From an uncultured Phycisphaerales bacterium (GTDB taxonomy: Bacteria > Planctomycetota > Phycisphaerae > WQYP01), in contig CAIPTQ010000180.1 in assembly GCA_903868035.1 (NCBI GenBank), positions 1-19,692 on the forward strand: a stretch of DNA of 19,692 nucleotides, given 5' to 3'. The position numbers and the translations under genes are program-made. Under the pieces are notes generated by a model, which did no database searches, was not told where the DNA came from, and was given only the letters and a program-made list of their open reading frames with translations. Positions 6,585 to 14,053 of the stretch are shown one piece after another (position 1 is the stretch's first letter; each line of letters begins with the position of its first letter).

Positions 6585-7997
6585 ATGCCAGCGCCCCGCT
6601 CCCGGGCTTCAAACCCCTCTTCACCGGCCGCCCAGGGCAGCCGGTTGGCGGGGGGGAACGTAACGGACGCGGCGGGCATGCGCCGTTCCGGGCCGGGGGG
6701 CGATCCGAGCATGGAATTGATTATCCGGCGGAAATTTGCCGGGCGGAAGGATTTCGAGCACCTCAGCAGCGCCATGGGGGCATCCGCCAGGGAACAAGCC
6801 GCCGGGGAGCCGTGCGACTTTTTATTTTTAAGCGCGGAAGACGCCCATGGGCCGGAGGACGTATTCGAGCGCCTGCGCTGGGGGGGGCAGGTGATCGTGG
6901 TGAGCCGGGACCGCAAAGTGGTGCAGGCGGCGGCGCGCGAATATGAGACGTGGCGGATGGATCAATCGGACCATGCGGCGTGGGTGGTGGAGCATGCGCT
7001 GGGGCGGGAGCGGCAGTTTTCGCTGAACCTGCTGCGCTGGTACACGCCGGTGTATTACATGACGGCGCGGAAGATCATGCTGGTGCCGCCGGGGAAGACG
7101 TCGGACCGCTTCACGTATCACGTGCATCTGGAGAAGGCCGCGCGGGGAGGGGGGTATGACGTGGTCAAGCAGATACCGACGGTGGAGCGGGTGCTGGCGC
7201 GGCTGCGGGAGAAGTTTCCGGAGGCGGACGGGGAGACGCTGCGGAGGCGGGCGCGGAAGTTCACGGAGAAGATTTTCCCAGTGTTTCTGACGCGGGAGAC
7301 GGCGATGCTGAAGCTGTTGCAGCGGGACATGCCGGCGAAGTTCCGGGACCGGGTGCCGGGGCTGATCGCGGCGGAGACGGACGCGGCGGGTTTCACGCGG
7401 AGGCTGCGGATGAAGTGGCTGCGGAACGCGCGGCCGGTGGCGCCGGGCTGGCAAGGGCACGGGGCGGCGCTGTCGCAGTTGGAATTCGCGCGGCAGGCGG
7501 CGGAGCTGCTCACGGCGCTGCATGACGACGTGGGGATCATGCACCTGGACCTGCGGCTGGATAACGTGGTGATCACGGAGCGGGGGGTGGGTTTTGTGGA
7601 TTTTGGCAGCAGTGTGCGCGTGGGGGAGGAATTCCCGGAGGCCTCGCTGCTGTCGAACCTGTTTGATGAGATGATGCGCACCAGCCAGATTCAGCGGATG
7701 CTGGGGAAGATGGCCGAAAGCGGGCAGGTGACGAGCGAGGAGATCACGTCGAGCCATGAGCGGATCGACAAGGCGGTGGATTTTTTCTATTTGGCGCTGC
7801 AGATCAACAATCCGCTGTCGAATCCGGATTTCCGGGGGCTGGTGGAGTACGAGCCGGGAAGCCCGCAGGCGCGGGAACTGGCGAAACTGACGGCGAAGAT
7901 TTTGCGGCCGGAGGAGCCGCGGCGGCCGGAGTTTACGTCGGCGAAGGATATTTTGCGGGGGATTGAGGAGATTGGGCGGCGGCTGCAGAACCCGTAG
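6585..7997 (+). CDS. Protein kinase-like protein with an unusual N-terminal domain
   Basis: This is a 470-aa protein from the ATG at 6585, chosen because AAAGGAA (6574-6580) lies 4 nt upstream; an ATG at 6711 would remove 42 low-complexity residues. The catalytic part is of the eukaryotic-like kinase fold: VVKQIP (candidate VxK lysine), then MHLDLRLDN (H320, D322, N327) and VDFGSS (D339). These correspond to the HRD-like catalytic loop and the DFG magnesium motif. The N-terminal 130 residues include PCDFLFLSAED and LRWGGQVIVVSRD, resembling the second half of a Rossmann methyltransferase fold but without a visible SAM glycine loop. No transmembrane segment follows the kinase, unlike many PknB proteins. 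The TAG stop lies inside a repeat arm. Confidence 0.7.
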   Translation: MPAPRSRASNPSSPAAQGSRLAGGNVTDAAGMRRSGPGGDPSMELIIRRKFAGRKDFEHLSSAMGASAREQAAGEPCDFLFLSAEDAHGPEDVFERLRWGGQVIVVSRDRKVVQAAAREYETWRMDQSDHAAWVVEHALGRERQFSLNLLRWYTPVYYMTARKIMLVPPGKTSDRFTYHVHLEKAARGGGYDVVKQIPTVERVLARLREKFPEADGETLRRRARKFTEKIFPVFLTRETAMLKLLQRDMPAKFRDRVPGLIAAETDAAGFTRRLRMKWLRNARPVAPGWQGHGAALSQLEFARQAAELLTALHDDVGIMHLDLRLDNVVITERGVGFVDFGSSVRVGEEFPEASLLSNLFDEMMRTSQIQRMLGKMAESGQVTSEEITSSHERIDKAVDFFYLALQINNPLSNPDFRGLVEYEPGSPQARELAKLTAKILRPEEPRRPEFTSAKDILRGIEEIGRRLQNP

Positions 7998-8082
7998 CGT
8001 CAGCGGGGGCCGTGCAACTTTTTCTCTTGGTACATGCACTCCAGCCCTTCTGTATAACTCCAGCCCTCGCTTACGCTACGGG
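7991..8082. repeat. Inverted repeat spanning the kinase stop codon
   Basis: The arms are 7991-8010 (CCCGTAGCGTCAGCGGGGGC) and 8063-8082 (GCCCTCGCTTACGCTACGGG), matching at 18 of 20 positions. A second nested pair, GTGCA/TGCAC, lies at 8012-8016 and 8035-8039. The kinase TAG (7995-7997) is inside the left arm. A further copy of the right-arm sequence lies at 14034-14053. Confidence 0.8.
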
Positions 8083-8087
8083 TACTG

Positions 8088-8093
8088 TATAAT
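8088..8093 (+). promoter_or_regulatory. Consensus -10 box, leaderless start of rdgB
   Basis: A perfect TATAAT ends 6 nt before the rdgB ATG, which is preceded only by CCCCCC and has no SD. Transcription would start at or next to the ATG. No good -35 is visible at the usual distance. Confidence 0.55.
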
Positions 8094-8099
8094 CCCCCC

Positions 8100-8750
8100 A
8101 TGAACAGCACGCTTCTCATCGCCACCGGCAATGCCGGGAAGGTCAAGGAAATCCGGCACGAGTTTGAGCTTGCGGCGGCATCCGCCCACGATACCTGGCT
8201 GGCCTCGCTCTCCATCATCGGGCTTAAAGACCTTCCCACACCTCCGCCGGAGTGTGTGGAGGATCAGACGACGTTTGCGGGCAATGCCGCGAAGAAGGCG
8301 CGGCATTATGCGGGGCATTCGGGGTTGCTGACGCTGGCGGACGACTCGGGGCTGTGCGTGGAGGCGCTGCAGGGCGCGCCGGGGGTTTATTCGGCGCGCT
8401 ATGCGGGCGTGAGTGGTCCGGGGGCCGATGCGGCTAATAATGCCAAGCTCCTGGCCGCGCTGGCGGATGTTCCTGATGATCGGCGGCAGGCGCAGTTTGT
8501 GTGTGCCATGGCGCTGGCAGCCCCGGGCAAAGACCTGGCGCAAACCACGGACCACGTCGGGGGCGTGCTGCTCCGCGTGCCGCGGGGGAGCAACGGGTTT
8601 GGCTACGATCCGCTGTTTTTTTTTCCGCAGTACAATAAGACCACCGCCGAGCTGGACATGAGGACCAAGGGGCAAATCAGCCACCGGGGCAAGGCGCTGC
8701 GGAAGATAATCGCGTGGATGCAACAGCATCACGCCTCACTGATCAATTAG
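8100..8750 (+). CDS. rdgB: XTP/dITP pyrophosphatase RdgB (HAM1 family)
   Basis: This 216-aa cytoplasmic enzyme hydrolyses non-canonical purine triphosphates (dITP, XTP, ITP) to the monophosphate and pyrophosphate, keeping them out of DNA and RNA. The family motifs are all present: TGNAGKVKEI at the N-terminus for phosphate binding, LADDSGLCVEALQGAPGVYS with the catalytic DDSGL, SARYAG, GSNGFGYDPLFF, and SHRGKAL near the C-terminus. The length is slightly above the usual 195-205 aa because of an insert around residues 25-40. The ATG at 8100 follows a TATAAT box directly, so the message is probably leaderless. The TAG stop is the first part of a 78-bp palindrome. Confidence 0.95.
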   Translation: MNSTLLIATGNAGKVKEIRHEFELAAASAHDTWLASLSIIGLKDLPTPPPECVEDQTTFAGNAAKKARHYAGHSGLLTLADDSGLCVEALQGAPGVYSARYAGVSGPGADAANNAKLLAALADVPDDRRQAQFVCAMALAAPGKDLAQTTDHVGGVLLRVPRGSNGFGYDPLFFFPQYNKTTAELDMRTKGQISHRGKALRKIIAWMQQHHASLIN

Positions 8751-8826
8751 CCACAAATAAACACAAATAAACACAAATGCATATTAAATGAAAATACTTT
8801 GTGTTCATTCGTGTTCATTTGTGGCT
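8749..8826. repeat. 78-bp palindromic repeat at the rdgB stop
   Basis: The left arm (8749-8778) consists of AGCCACAAATAA followed by ACACAAATAA-type 10-bp units. The right arm (8797-8826) is its inverted copy, ending GTTCATTTGTGGCT. The arms match at 26 of 30 positions; three of the differences would be G-U pairs in an RNA read leftwards. From memory, CACAAATGAACACGAATG-type repeats are common between genes in planctomycetes. Confidence 0.9.
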
Positions 8827-8901
8827 GATTTCCGAATTGCGGAACGGCGTCTCCGGCCTTATTATCCCCTCCTGTTTTGTCCACTTAACCGGAGTTCCAC
8901 T

Positions 8902-10077
8902 GTGGAAATCAACGCCCTGCGTCAGCAACTCACCACCCTCTTCCCCGGCGTCAAGACCGACAACCTATTCATCTCCCGCGCGCCGGGACGGGTCAACCTG
9001 ATTGGCGAACACACGGATTACAACGAGGGCTTCGTCTGCCCGATGGCCCTGGACCGCGTCACGTCCATACTAGCGGCGCCGCGTTCGGACGGCGTGGTGC
9101 GCATGCACTCGCTGGGCACGCAGCAGACCGTGGAATTCCCGATTGACCGGCCGGTTCCCAAGGAAGGACCGGGTTGGGGTCTGTACCCGCGCGGCTCGGC
9201 GGAGGCGGTCCGGCAGCGGGTGAAGATCACTCGCGGGTTTGATGCCGTGGTGGATTCCACGGTGCCGCTGGGCGGGGGGCTTTCGTCGTCGGCGGCGATA
9301 GAAGTGGCCACGGCGCTGGCGGTGCTGTTTGCCAACCAGCAGACGCTGCCGCTGGTGGAACTGGCGCTGGCGTGCCAGTGGGCGGAGCACAATTACCCGG
9401 GCATGCCGTGCGGGATCATGGACCAGTTTATTTCGACGATGGGGCAGAAGGGGCACGCGTTGCTGCTGGATTGCCGGGACCGGACCACGCGGCAAGTGCC
9501 GCTGGATGACCCGGATCTGCGGGTGGTGATCAGCAACACGAACGTGCGGCACGAGCTGGTGGCGGGGGAATATGCGGCCCGGCGGCATCAGTGCGAAGCG
9601 GCGGTGGCGTTCATCAAGAAACAGGCCCCGGCGGTCAAGTCGCTGCGCGACGCCACGATGAACCTGCTGGAAGACGCGCGTCTGGGCATGGACCCGGTGG
9701 TGTTCCGGCGGGGCAAGCACGTGATCACGGAAATCAAGCGCACGACGGATTTCGCGGCGGCGCTGGAGAAGAAGCAGTACGACCTATGCGGACAGTTGAT
9801 GTACGCCTCGCACGCGTCGCTGCGGGACGACTATGCGGTCTCGTGTACCGAGTTGGACATTCTGGTGGAGATCGCCCGGACGGTGCCGGGGGTGTACGGG
9901 GCGCGGATGACGGGGGGCGGCTTTGGGGGCTGCATTGTGGCGTTGTGCAAGGCGGCGGCGGTGGAGCCGCTGACGGCGGCGATCGCCAAGGAGTATCCGG
10001 CCAAGGCGAAGGGGAAGCAGGCGACGACGTTCAGCACGGTGGCCTCGGCGGGGGCGTGGGTGGAAAAAGTGGGGTAA
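8902..10077 (+). CDS. galK: Galactokinase GalK
   Basis: This 391-aa GHMP kinase phosphorylates galactose at C1 with ATP in the Leloir pathway. It has the galactokinase signature GRVNLIGEHTDYN (about 29-41), the ATP loop PLGGGLSSSAA (about 122-132), the catalytic aspartate in CGIMDQF (D174), and motif 3, GARMTGGGFGG (about 333-343). I chose the GTG at 8902 because GGAG (8891-8894) lies 7 nt upstream and the family signature then falls at the usual distance from the N-terminus. The upstream ATG at 8788 lies inside the palindromic repeat and would add 38 non-homologous residues. No galT or galE is nearby. The enzyme may serve galactose salvage from polysaccharides, but the neighbours do not show this. 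Confidence 0.95.
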   Translation: MEINALRQQLTTLFPGVKTDNLFISRAPGRVNLIGEHTDYNEGFVCPMALDRVTSILAAPRSDGVVRMHSLGTQQTVEFPIDRPVPKEGPGWGLYPRGSAEAVRQRVKITRGFDAVVDSTVPLGGGLSSSAAIEVATALAVLFANQQTLPLVELALACQWAEHNYPGMPCGIMDQFISTMGQKGHALLLDCRDRTTRQVPLDDPDLRVVISNTNVRHELVAGEYAARRHQCEAAVAFIKKQAPAVKSLRDATMNLLEDARLGMDPVVFRRGKHVITEIKRTTDFAAALEKKQYDLCGQLMYASHASLRDDYAVSCTELDILVEIARTVPGVYGARMTGGGFGGCIVALCKAAAVEPLTAAIAKEYPAKAKGKQATTFSTVASAGAWVEKVG

Positions 10078-10165
10078 CGGCTGCATATGCCGCGCATTGC
10101 GTGGCGTTTTGGGGTATATTTCCCGGCTCGATTTCGGTTTTGCCATTTACACGCTGGAGTGCCAC

Positions 10166-10318
10166 ATGTCCAAGAGTTCCTATGCCCGCCGCCAGGCCCA
10201 TCGCGCCCTGGGTCGCGACCTCAAGGCCGGCAAGCTCGATGAAGCCGCCGCCGCCGCGTACAAGGTCATCGAGGACAAGCGCCTCGCGAAGCTGAAGGCC
10301 AAGACCGCCAAGAAGTGA
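10166..10318 (+). CDS. Small basic Ala/Lys-rich protein (50 aa)
   Basis: The protein reads MSKSSYARRQAHRALGRDLK, then AGKLDEAAAAAYKVIEDKRL and an AKLKAKTAKK tail. It is strongly basic and predicted helical throughout, with a central EAAAAAY helix. GGAG (10156-10159) stands 6 nt before the ATG. Upstream, TATATT at 10115-10120 could be a -10 box. The composition recalls ribosome-associated or nucleic-acid-binding small proteins, but it is too short for S20 and does not match S21, so I give no family. Codons are strongly GC-biased and C-ending (AAG, CGC, CTC), as in a highly expressed gene. It stands alone between galK and the M50 protease. Confidence 0.7.
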   Translation: MSKSSYARRQAHRALGRDLKAGKLDEAAAAAYKVIEDKRLAKLKAKTAKK

Positions 10319-10382
10319 CGGGCTTAGAGCAAGCACCGACGCAGTGGACGCTTCCTTACGGCCGCGGCTCGGATGAGGCGCC

Positions 10383-10388
10383 TACAAT
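10383..10388 (+). promoter_or_regulatory. Putative -10 box, leaderless start of the M50 protease gene
   Basis: TACAAT ends 5 nt before the ATG at 10394, and no SD is present. The sequence just upstream (CTTACGGCCGCGGCTCGGAT, 10355-10374) resembles a dispersed repeat I recall from planctomycete genomes. Confidence 0.45.
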
Positions 10389-10393
10389 CTGCC

Positions 10394-11368
10394 ATGAACA
10401 TCAAGAACGGCTCGCTGCTCATCTTCCGCCTCTTCGGGGTCAACGTCTTCCTCCACTGGTCGTGGGCGATCGTGGCGGTGATTCAGATTTACCGGATGCG
10501 GGACAACCTGGGGCTGTTCAGCGGCAATCCGCACCCCATAGGCTATCACATTGCGTTTTACCTGGGTTTGTTTTTGATCGTGCTGATCCACGAGTTTGGC
10601 CATGCGCTGGCGTGTAAATCCGTCGGGGGCATTGCCGAGCAGATCATCTTGTGGCCCCTGGGGGGCGTGGCGTTTGTGCAGCCGCCGCAGCGGGCGGGGG
10701 CGTTGCTCTGGTCGATCGCGGCTGGGCCGTTGGTGAACGTGATTTTGCTGCCGCTGACGATTGTGCCGGCGTATTACCTGTGGCAGACGGCCGTGCCGGG
10801 CGCGACGGGGCCGGATTTCCTGATCGACATTGCCTACCTGAATGCCGGTCTGCTCATTTTCAACATGTTGCCGTTCTATCCGCTGGATGGGGGGCAGATA
10901 CTGCGCGCCCTGCTGTGGTTCATCTGCGGGCGGGGGCTGTCGCTGGTGATCGCGACGATCGTGGGGATCATCGGGGCGGTGGCGCTGGCGGCACTGGCGG
11001 CATGGGTTGGGGGGGTGTGGCTGGGCATCATGGTGGCGTTCATGGGGATGCAGAGCTACCGGTCCATGCGTGCGGGATTCGAGCTGTACAAGATGGAGAA
11101 GGCCCCGCGCCGGGCGGATGCGGTCTGCCCGATGTGCCGGCAGCATCCGCCGGAGATACCGATATGGCGCTGCCCGTGCGGGGCGACGTTCGACACATTT
11201 CAGACCGCCGGGGTGTGCCCGGGGTGCGGACAGGGGTTTTTCACGACGGCCTGCCCGTTCTGCCAGCAATCCACGCCGCTGGGGCTGTGGTATCCGCAGG
11301 CGGCACAGGCGGCGACGGTCGCGACGGTTCCGGGGTTGGAATTTCCGCCGTGGAAACCATCGGCGTAG
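10394..11368 (+). CDS. Site-2 protease, M50 family, with a C-terminal double zinc-ribbon-like tail
   Basis: This 324-aa polytopic membrane protein carries the zinc-protease motif HEFGH (66-70) in one hydrophobic helix and the third ligand motif PLDGGQ (D165) in another, as in intramembrane metalloproteases of the S2P/SpoIVFB type. These cleave substrates within the membrane, often anti-sigma factors. There are about six hydrophobic segments between 15 and 222. A cytoplasm-sized tail contains eight cysteines in pairs: C245-x2-C248, C260-x-C262, C275-x2-C278 and C287-x2-C290. They probably bind two zinc ions. The PDZ or CBS domains common in this family are absent. The ATG at 10394 is 5 nt from a TACAAT box. 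The substrate is unknown, and no sigma/anti-sigma pair is near. Confidence 0.9.
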   Translation: MNIKNGSLLIFRLFGVNVFLHWSWAIVAVIQIYRMRDNLGLFSGNPHPIGYHIAFYLGLFLIVLIHEFGHALACKSVGGIAEQIILWPLGGVAFVQPPQRAGALLWSIAAGPLVNVILLPLTIVPAYYLWQTAVPGATGPDFLIDIAYLNAGLLIFNMLPFYPLDGGQILRALLWFICGRGLSLVIATIVGIIGAVALAALAAWVGGVWLGIMVAFMGMQSYRSMRAGFELYKMEKAPRRADAVCPMCRQHPPEIPIWRCPCGATFDTFQTAGVCPGCGQGFFTTACPFCQQSTPLGLWYPQAAQAATVATVPGLEFPPWKPSA

Positions 11369-11377
11369 AGCAGTAGT

Positions 11378-11406
11378 TTGGTCCCGCCACTCGGCCCCCG
11401 TAAAAT
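11378..11406 (+). promoter_or_regulatory. Putative promoter of the vWA/GATase-like gene (leaderless)
   Basis: TTGGTC (11378-11383) and TAAAAT (11401-11406) are spaced by exactly 17 nt. The ATG at 11413 follows 6 nt later with no SD, so the message probably starts at or beside the start codon. Confidence 0.5.
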
Positions 11407-11412
11407 GATGAC

Positions 11413-13983
11413 ATGCCTTTTGAAGCCCATCTCGAACTCCTCGGCCAGTCTCCCTGGTGGATTGCCGTCGGCCTGCTCGTGGGCGTAGCACTCCTCGTTT
11501 ACTCCCTGCTCACCTGGCGCGCCCTCCGCCCCGCCCCCGCCCCCGTGGGCACGCCCGCGGCACGCACCGCGCTCCCCGCAATCCCCCCATCACTTCCCCT
11601 GACCGCCGCCATCACCGGCATGGCCGCGATTGCCGGCACACTGCTCCTGGCGTGGGTCCACGGCTGGTTCAATGCCGCCGCGGCGCGACATTCCACTTCG
11701 CCAGCCATCCCCATCTTTCTGCTGCTCATCCTAGCCGCGGCGATATTTTTGTTTTACCGCGGCGTCTACACATCGCTCACGCGTTCGCGCCGCATCACAT
11801 TGGTTTCGCTGCGCGTGCTGGGGATGTCGGCACTCGTGCTGCTGCTCTTCCGGCCGGTGCTGGCCATCGTCCAAGGGCCTTCCGCCACCAAGCCCGTGCT
11901 GGCCATCGTCGTGGATGCCTCGGCCTCCATGGGCTACAACGACGCGCCCAATCAACCCAACCGCTTCCGCCAGTCGGCGCTGGCCATCCAAAACACGCTT
12001 GTGCCGCGGCTCGAAAAATCCTTCCGCTTTCAAATCTACGCCTACGACGGCATCCACACCGAGCCGCTGCCCGGAGCCGATGACCTGGACAAAATCCTCC
12101 CCCTGGGCGAAGTGACGGACCTGGGCGCGGCCATCACACTGCCGGGCAATGGCGCCGCGCAGACCATCCTCTTTTCCGACGGCATCCACAACGGCCCGGT
12201 GAACATGGATGCCGAACTCGCGCAGGCGGGGAGCGGAGGGGGGGGCGGGGGCGTGGGGCGCGTGAATACGGTGCGGGTCGGCTCGTCGGATATGGAGCCA
12301 TCGGCCGTGCCCGACATTGCCGTGGTCTCGGTGGATGGTCCGCAGACGGCGATCATCAACAACCAGGTGACGCTGACGGCCACGATTAAATCCACCGCCA
12401 TGGCCGACCGCACCATCCGCGTGATGATGAACGCCAAGGACACGCTGCCCAACGCCAAGCCGCTGGACGAGCAGCGGCTGGTTCTGCGCAGCGGCCCGAC
12501 GGGGCAGACGGTGCAGTTCCACTTCACGCCGGACAAGGTGGGCCGCGTGGTGCTGCGGGTGCAGGTGCCGGTGGATCCGGCGGAGCGCTCGGACGTGAAC
12601 AACCAGCAGGATTTTGCGCTGCTGGTGACCGATCCCAAGCTCACGGTGCTGTACGTGGAAGGGCGCGTGCGGCCGGAGGTCGGCCCGCTACGGCGGATGC
12701 TGGAGGCGGACCCCAACCTGGTGCTGGTGTCGATGGTGCAGACGGTCGCGGGGCGTTTTGAGATGACGGGGCTGAAGCCCGGGGATGACCTCAAGGGCCT
12801 GCCGACGACGCCGGCCCAGTGGAAGCGGTTCAAGGTGATCCTGCTGGGCGACCTGGACGCCTCCTACCTGAATGCCCAGCAGCAGAAAGACCTGGACCAG
12901 GCCGTGCGCGACGGCGCGGGGCTGCTGATGATCGGCGGGCAGAACTCATTCGCACCCGGCGGCTGGGACAAAACCACGCTGGCGCAAATACTGCCGGTGT
13001 CGCTGGAAAAAATCATCCCGGCACAGCTCAACTCCCCATTCATCCCGCAGCTCACGGCCATAGGCTCGGCCCATCCGATATTCCGCAACATCGCCCCGTT
13101 TTTTCTCACACCGGAGGGCAAGAAAACAGGAGACACCGTGCCGGAACTGTCCGGCTGCGTCGCGCTGGGCACGCCGAAGGCCGGCGCCACGGTGCTGGCG
13201 GTTCACCCCGCCGAAAAAGTGGGCGGTCAGCCCGCCACGGTGCTGGCGGTGCAACAGTACGGCAAAGGGCGCAGCGCCGCTTTTGCCGCCGATACCACCT
13301 ACCGCTGGAACCTCACGCTCCGCGCCCTGGGCAAGGACTCGCCGTACAACCGTTTCTGGGGCCAGATGATCCGCTGGCTGGCGGCGCAGGAGAGCCTGGA
13401 GAAAAAAACCGGCGCCTCGGTCACGGCAATGCTGGCCAAGGAGCGTTTCGAGTCCGGCGAGCCGGTGCCGCTGCGGGCCGCCGTTACGGACAAGGACGGG
13501 CAGGCGACCAATTACGCCAAGGTGTGGGCGGACATCAGCGGCCCCGACGGGAAGACCAAGCGCGTCGATCTGACGGCCACGGGCACGCAATCGGGCGGGG
13601 ACATGGGCATCTATGATTCGCCCGGCAGCGCCTACAAACCCGCCATGGCCGGGACGTACAAAGTCGCGTTCGGGGCCAGCAAGGACAACGCGGACCTGGG
13701 GAAGGACAGCACCACGTTCCTGGTCATGCCCGTCGCGGGCGAGCGCGATGTGTTGGCCGCCCAGCCCCGCACGCTGGAGATCATCGCCGCCCGCACCAGC
13801 GGCACTGCCGTGGATTTGGCGGGTCTGGACGCCCTGGCCGATCGGCTGCTGGCCACCGCCGGGCCCCCGCCGGACGCGACGCTATCGTCGCTGCCGCTGT
13901 CGCAGCCGCGGCCGTTTTTTCTGGTGTTTATTGGATTGATTGCGGTGGAATGGCTGTTGCGGCGGAAGTGGCAACTGCAGTAG
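11413..13983 (+). CDS. Large membrane protein with vWA and GATase-1-like domains
   Basis: This 856-aa protein has hydrophobic segments at about 15-35, 62-86, 99-116 and 130-153. A vWA-like domain follows, beginning LAIVVDASASMG (D168), with FSDGIHNGP about 85 residues later. A beta-rich region of about 130 residues comes next (TLTATIKSTA), then a GATase-1-like Rossmann segment (FKVILLGDLDASYL, GAGLLMIGG) at about 473-515. An immunoglobulin-like exported part follows, and the last helix (FFLVFIGLIAVEWLLRRK) anchors the C-terminus. This is the layout of planctomycete vWA/glutamine-amidotransferase-like proteins often found near DUF58 and MoxR genes. The GATase cysteine nucleophile is not apparent, so it is probably a non-enzymatic binding domain. 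A Gly-rich stretch near residue 275 comes from a poly-G tract. It ends 7 bp from the convergent terC-like gene. Confidence 0.85.
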   Translation: MPFEAHLELLGQSPWWIAVGLLVGVALLVYSLLTWRALRPAPAPVGTPAARTALPAIPPSLPLTAAITGMAAIAGTLLLAWVHGWFNAAAARHSTSPAIPIFLLLILAAAIFLFYRGVYTSLTRSRRITLVSLRVLGMSALVLLLFRPVLAIVQGPSATKPVLAIVVDASASMGYNDAPNQPNRFRQSALAIQNTLVPRLEKSFRFQIYAYDGIHTEPLPGADDLDKILPLGEVTDLGAAITLPGNGAAQTILFSDGIHNGPVNMDAELAQAGSGGGGGGVGRVNTVRVGSSDMEPSAVPDIAVVSVDGPQTAIINNQVTLTATIKSTAMADRTIRVMMNAKDTLPNAKPLDEQRLVLRSGPTGQTVQFHFTPDKVGRVVLRVQVPVDPAERSDVNNQQDFALLVTDPKLTVLYVEGRVRPEVGPLRRMLEADPNLVLVSMVQTVAGRFEMTGLKPGDDLKGLPTTPAQWKRFKVILLGDLDASYLNAQQQKDLDQAVRDGAGLLMIGGQNSFAPGGWDKTTLAQILPVSLEKIIPAQLNSPFIPQLTAIGSAHPIFRNIAPFFLTPEGKKTGDTVPELSGCVALGTPKAGATVLAVHPAEKVGGQPATVLAVQQYGKGRSAAFAADTTYRWNLTLRALGKDSPYNRFWGQMIRWLAAQESLEKKTGASVTAMLAKERFESGEPVPLRAAVTDKDGQATNYAKVWADISGPDGKTKRVDLTATGTQSGGDMGIYDSPGSAYKPAMAGTYKVAFGASKDNADLGKDSTTFLVMPVAGERDVLAAQPRTLEIIAARTSGTAVDLAGLDALADRLLATAGPPPDATLSSLPLSQPRPFFLVFIGLIAVEWLLRRKWQLQ

Positions 13984-13989
13984 GCAGTG

Positions 13990-14053
13990 GTTAGTTGTTA
14001 GTTGTTAGTGGAGCCGCTGCCGCCCTCGCTGACGCCCTCGCTGACGCTACAGG
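13990..14053 (-). repeat. Repeat sequence at the 3' end of the terC-like gene
   Basis: A TTAGTTG triplication (13991-14008) is followed by GCCCTCGCTGAC (14022-14033) and a second, longer copy, GCCCTCGCTGACGCTACAGG (14034-14053). The last is an 18/20 match to the arm at 8063-8082. Both lie inside the coding sequence of the terC-like gene. Confidence 0.75.

Noticed and set aside
6828..8039. Leftward ORF of 403 codons across the kinase gene
   Set aside because: Arg/Pro/His-rich composition without motifs is typical of antisense frames in GC-rich genes. The sense strand holds the kinase motifs.
8788..8901. ATG at 8788 as the galK start
   Set aside because: The extra 38 codons come partly from the palindromic repeat and do not match galactokinases; the GTG at 8902 has an SD at the right distance.
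11413..13983. Active glutamine amidotransferase
   Set aside because: The Rossmann segment is GATase-1-like, but I cannot see the catalytic Cys in its elbow or the His-x-Glu pair, so I describe it as GATase-like only.
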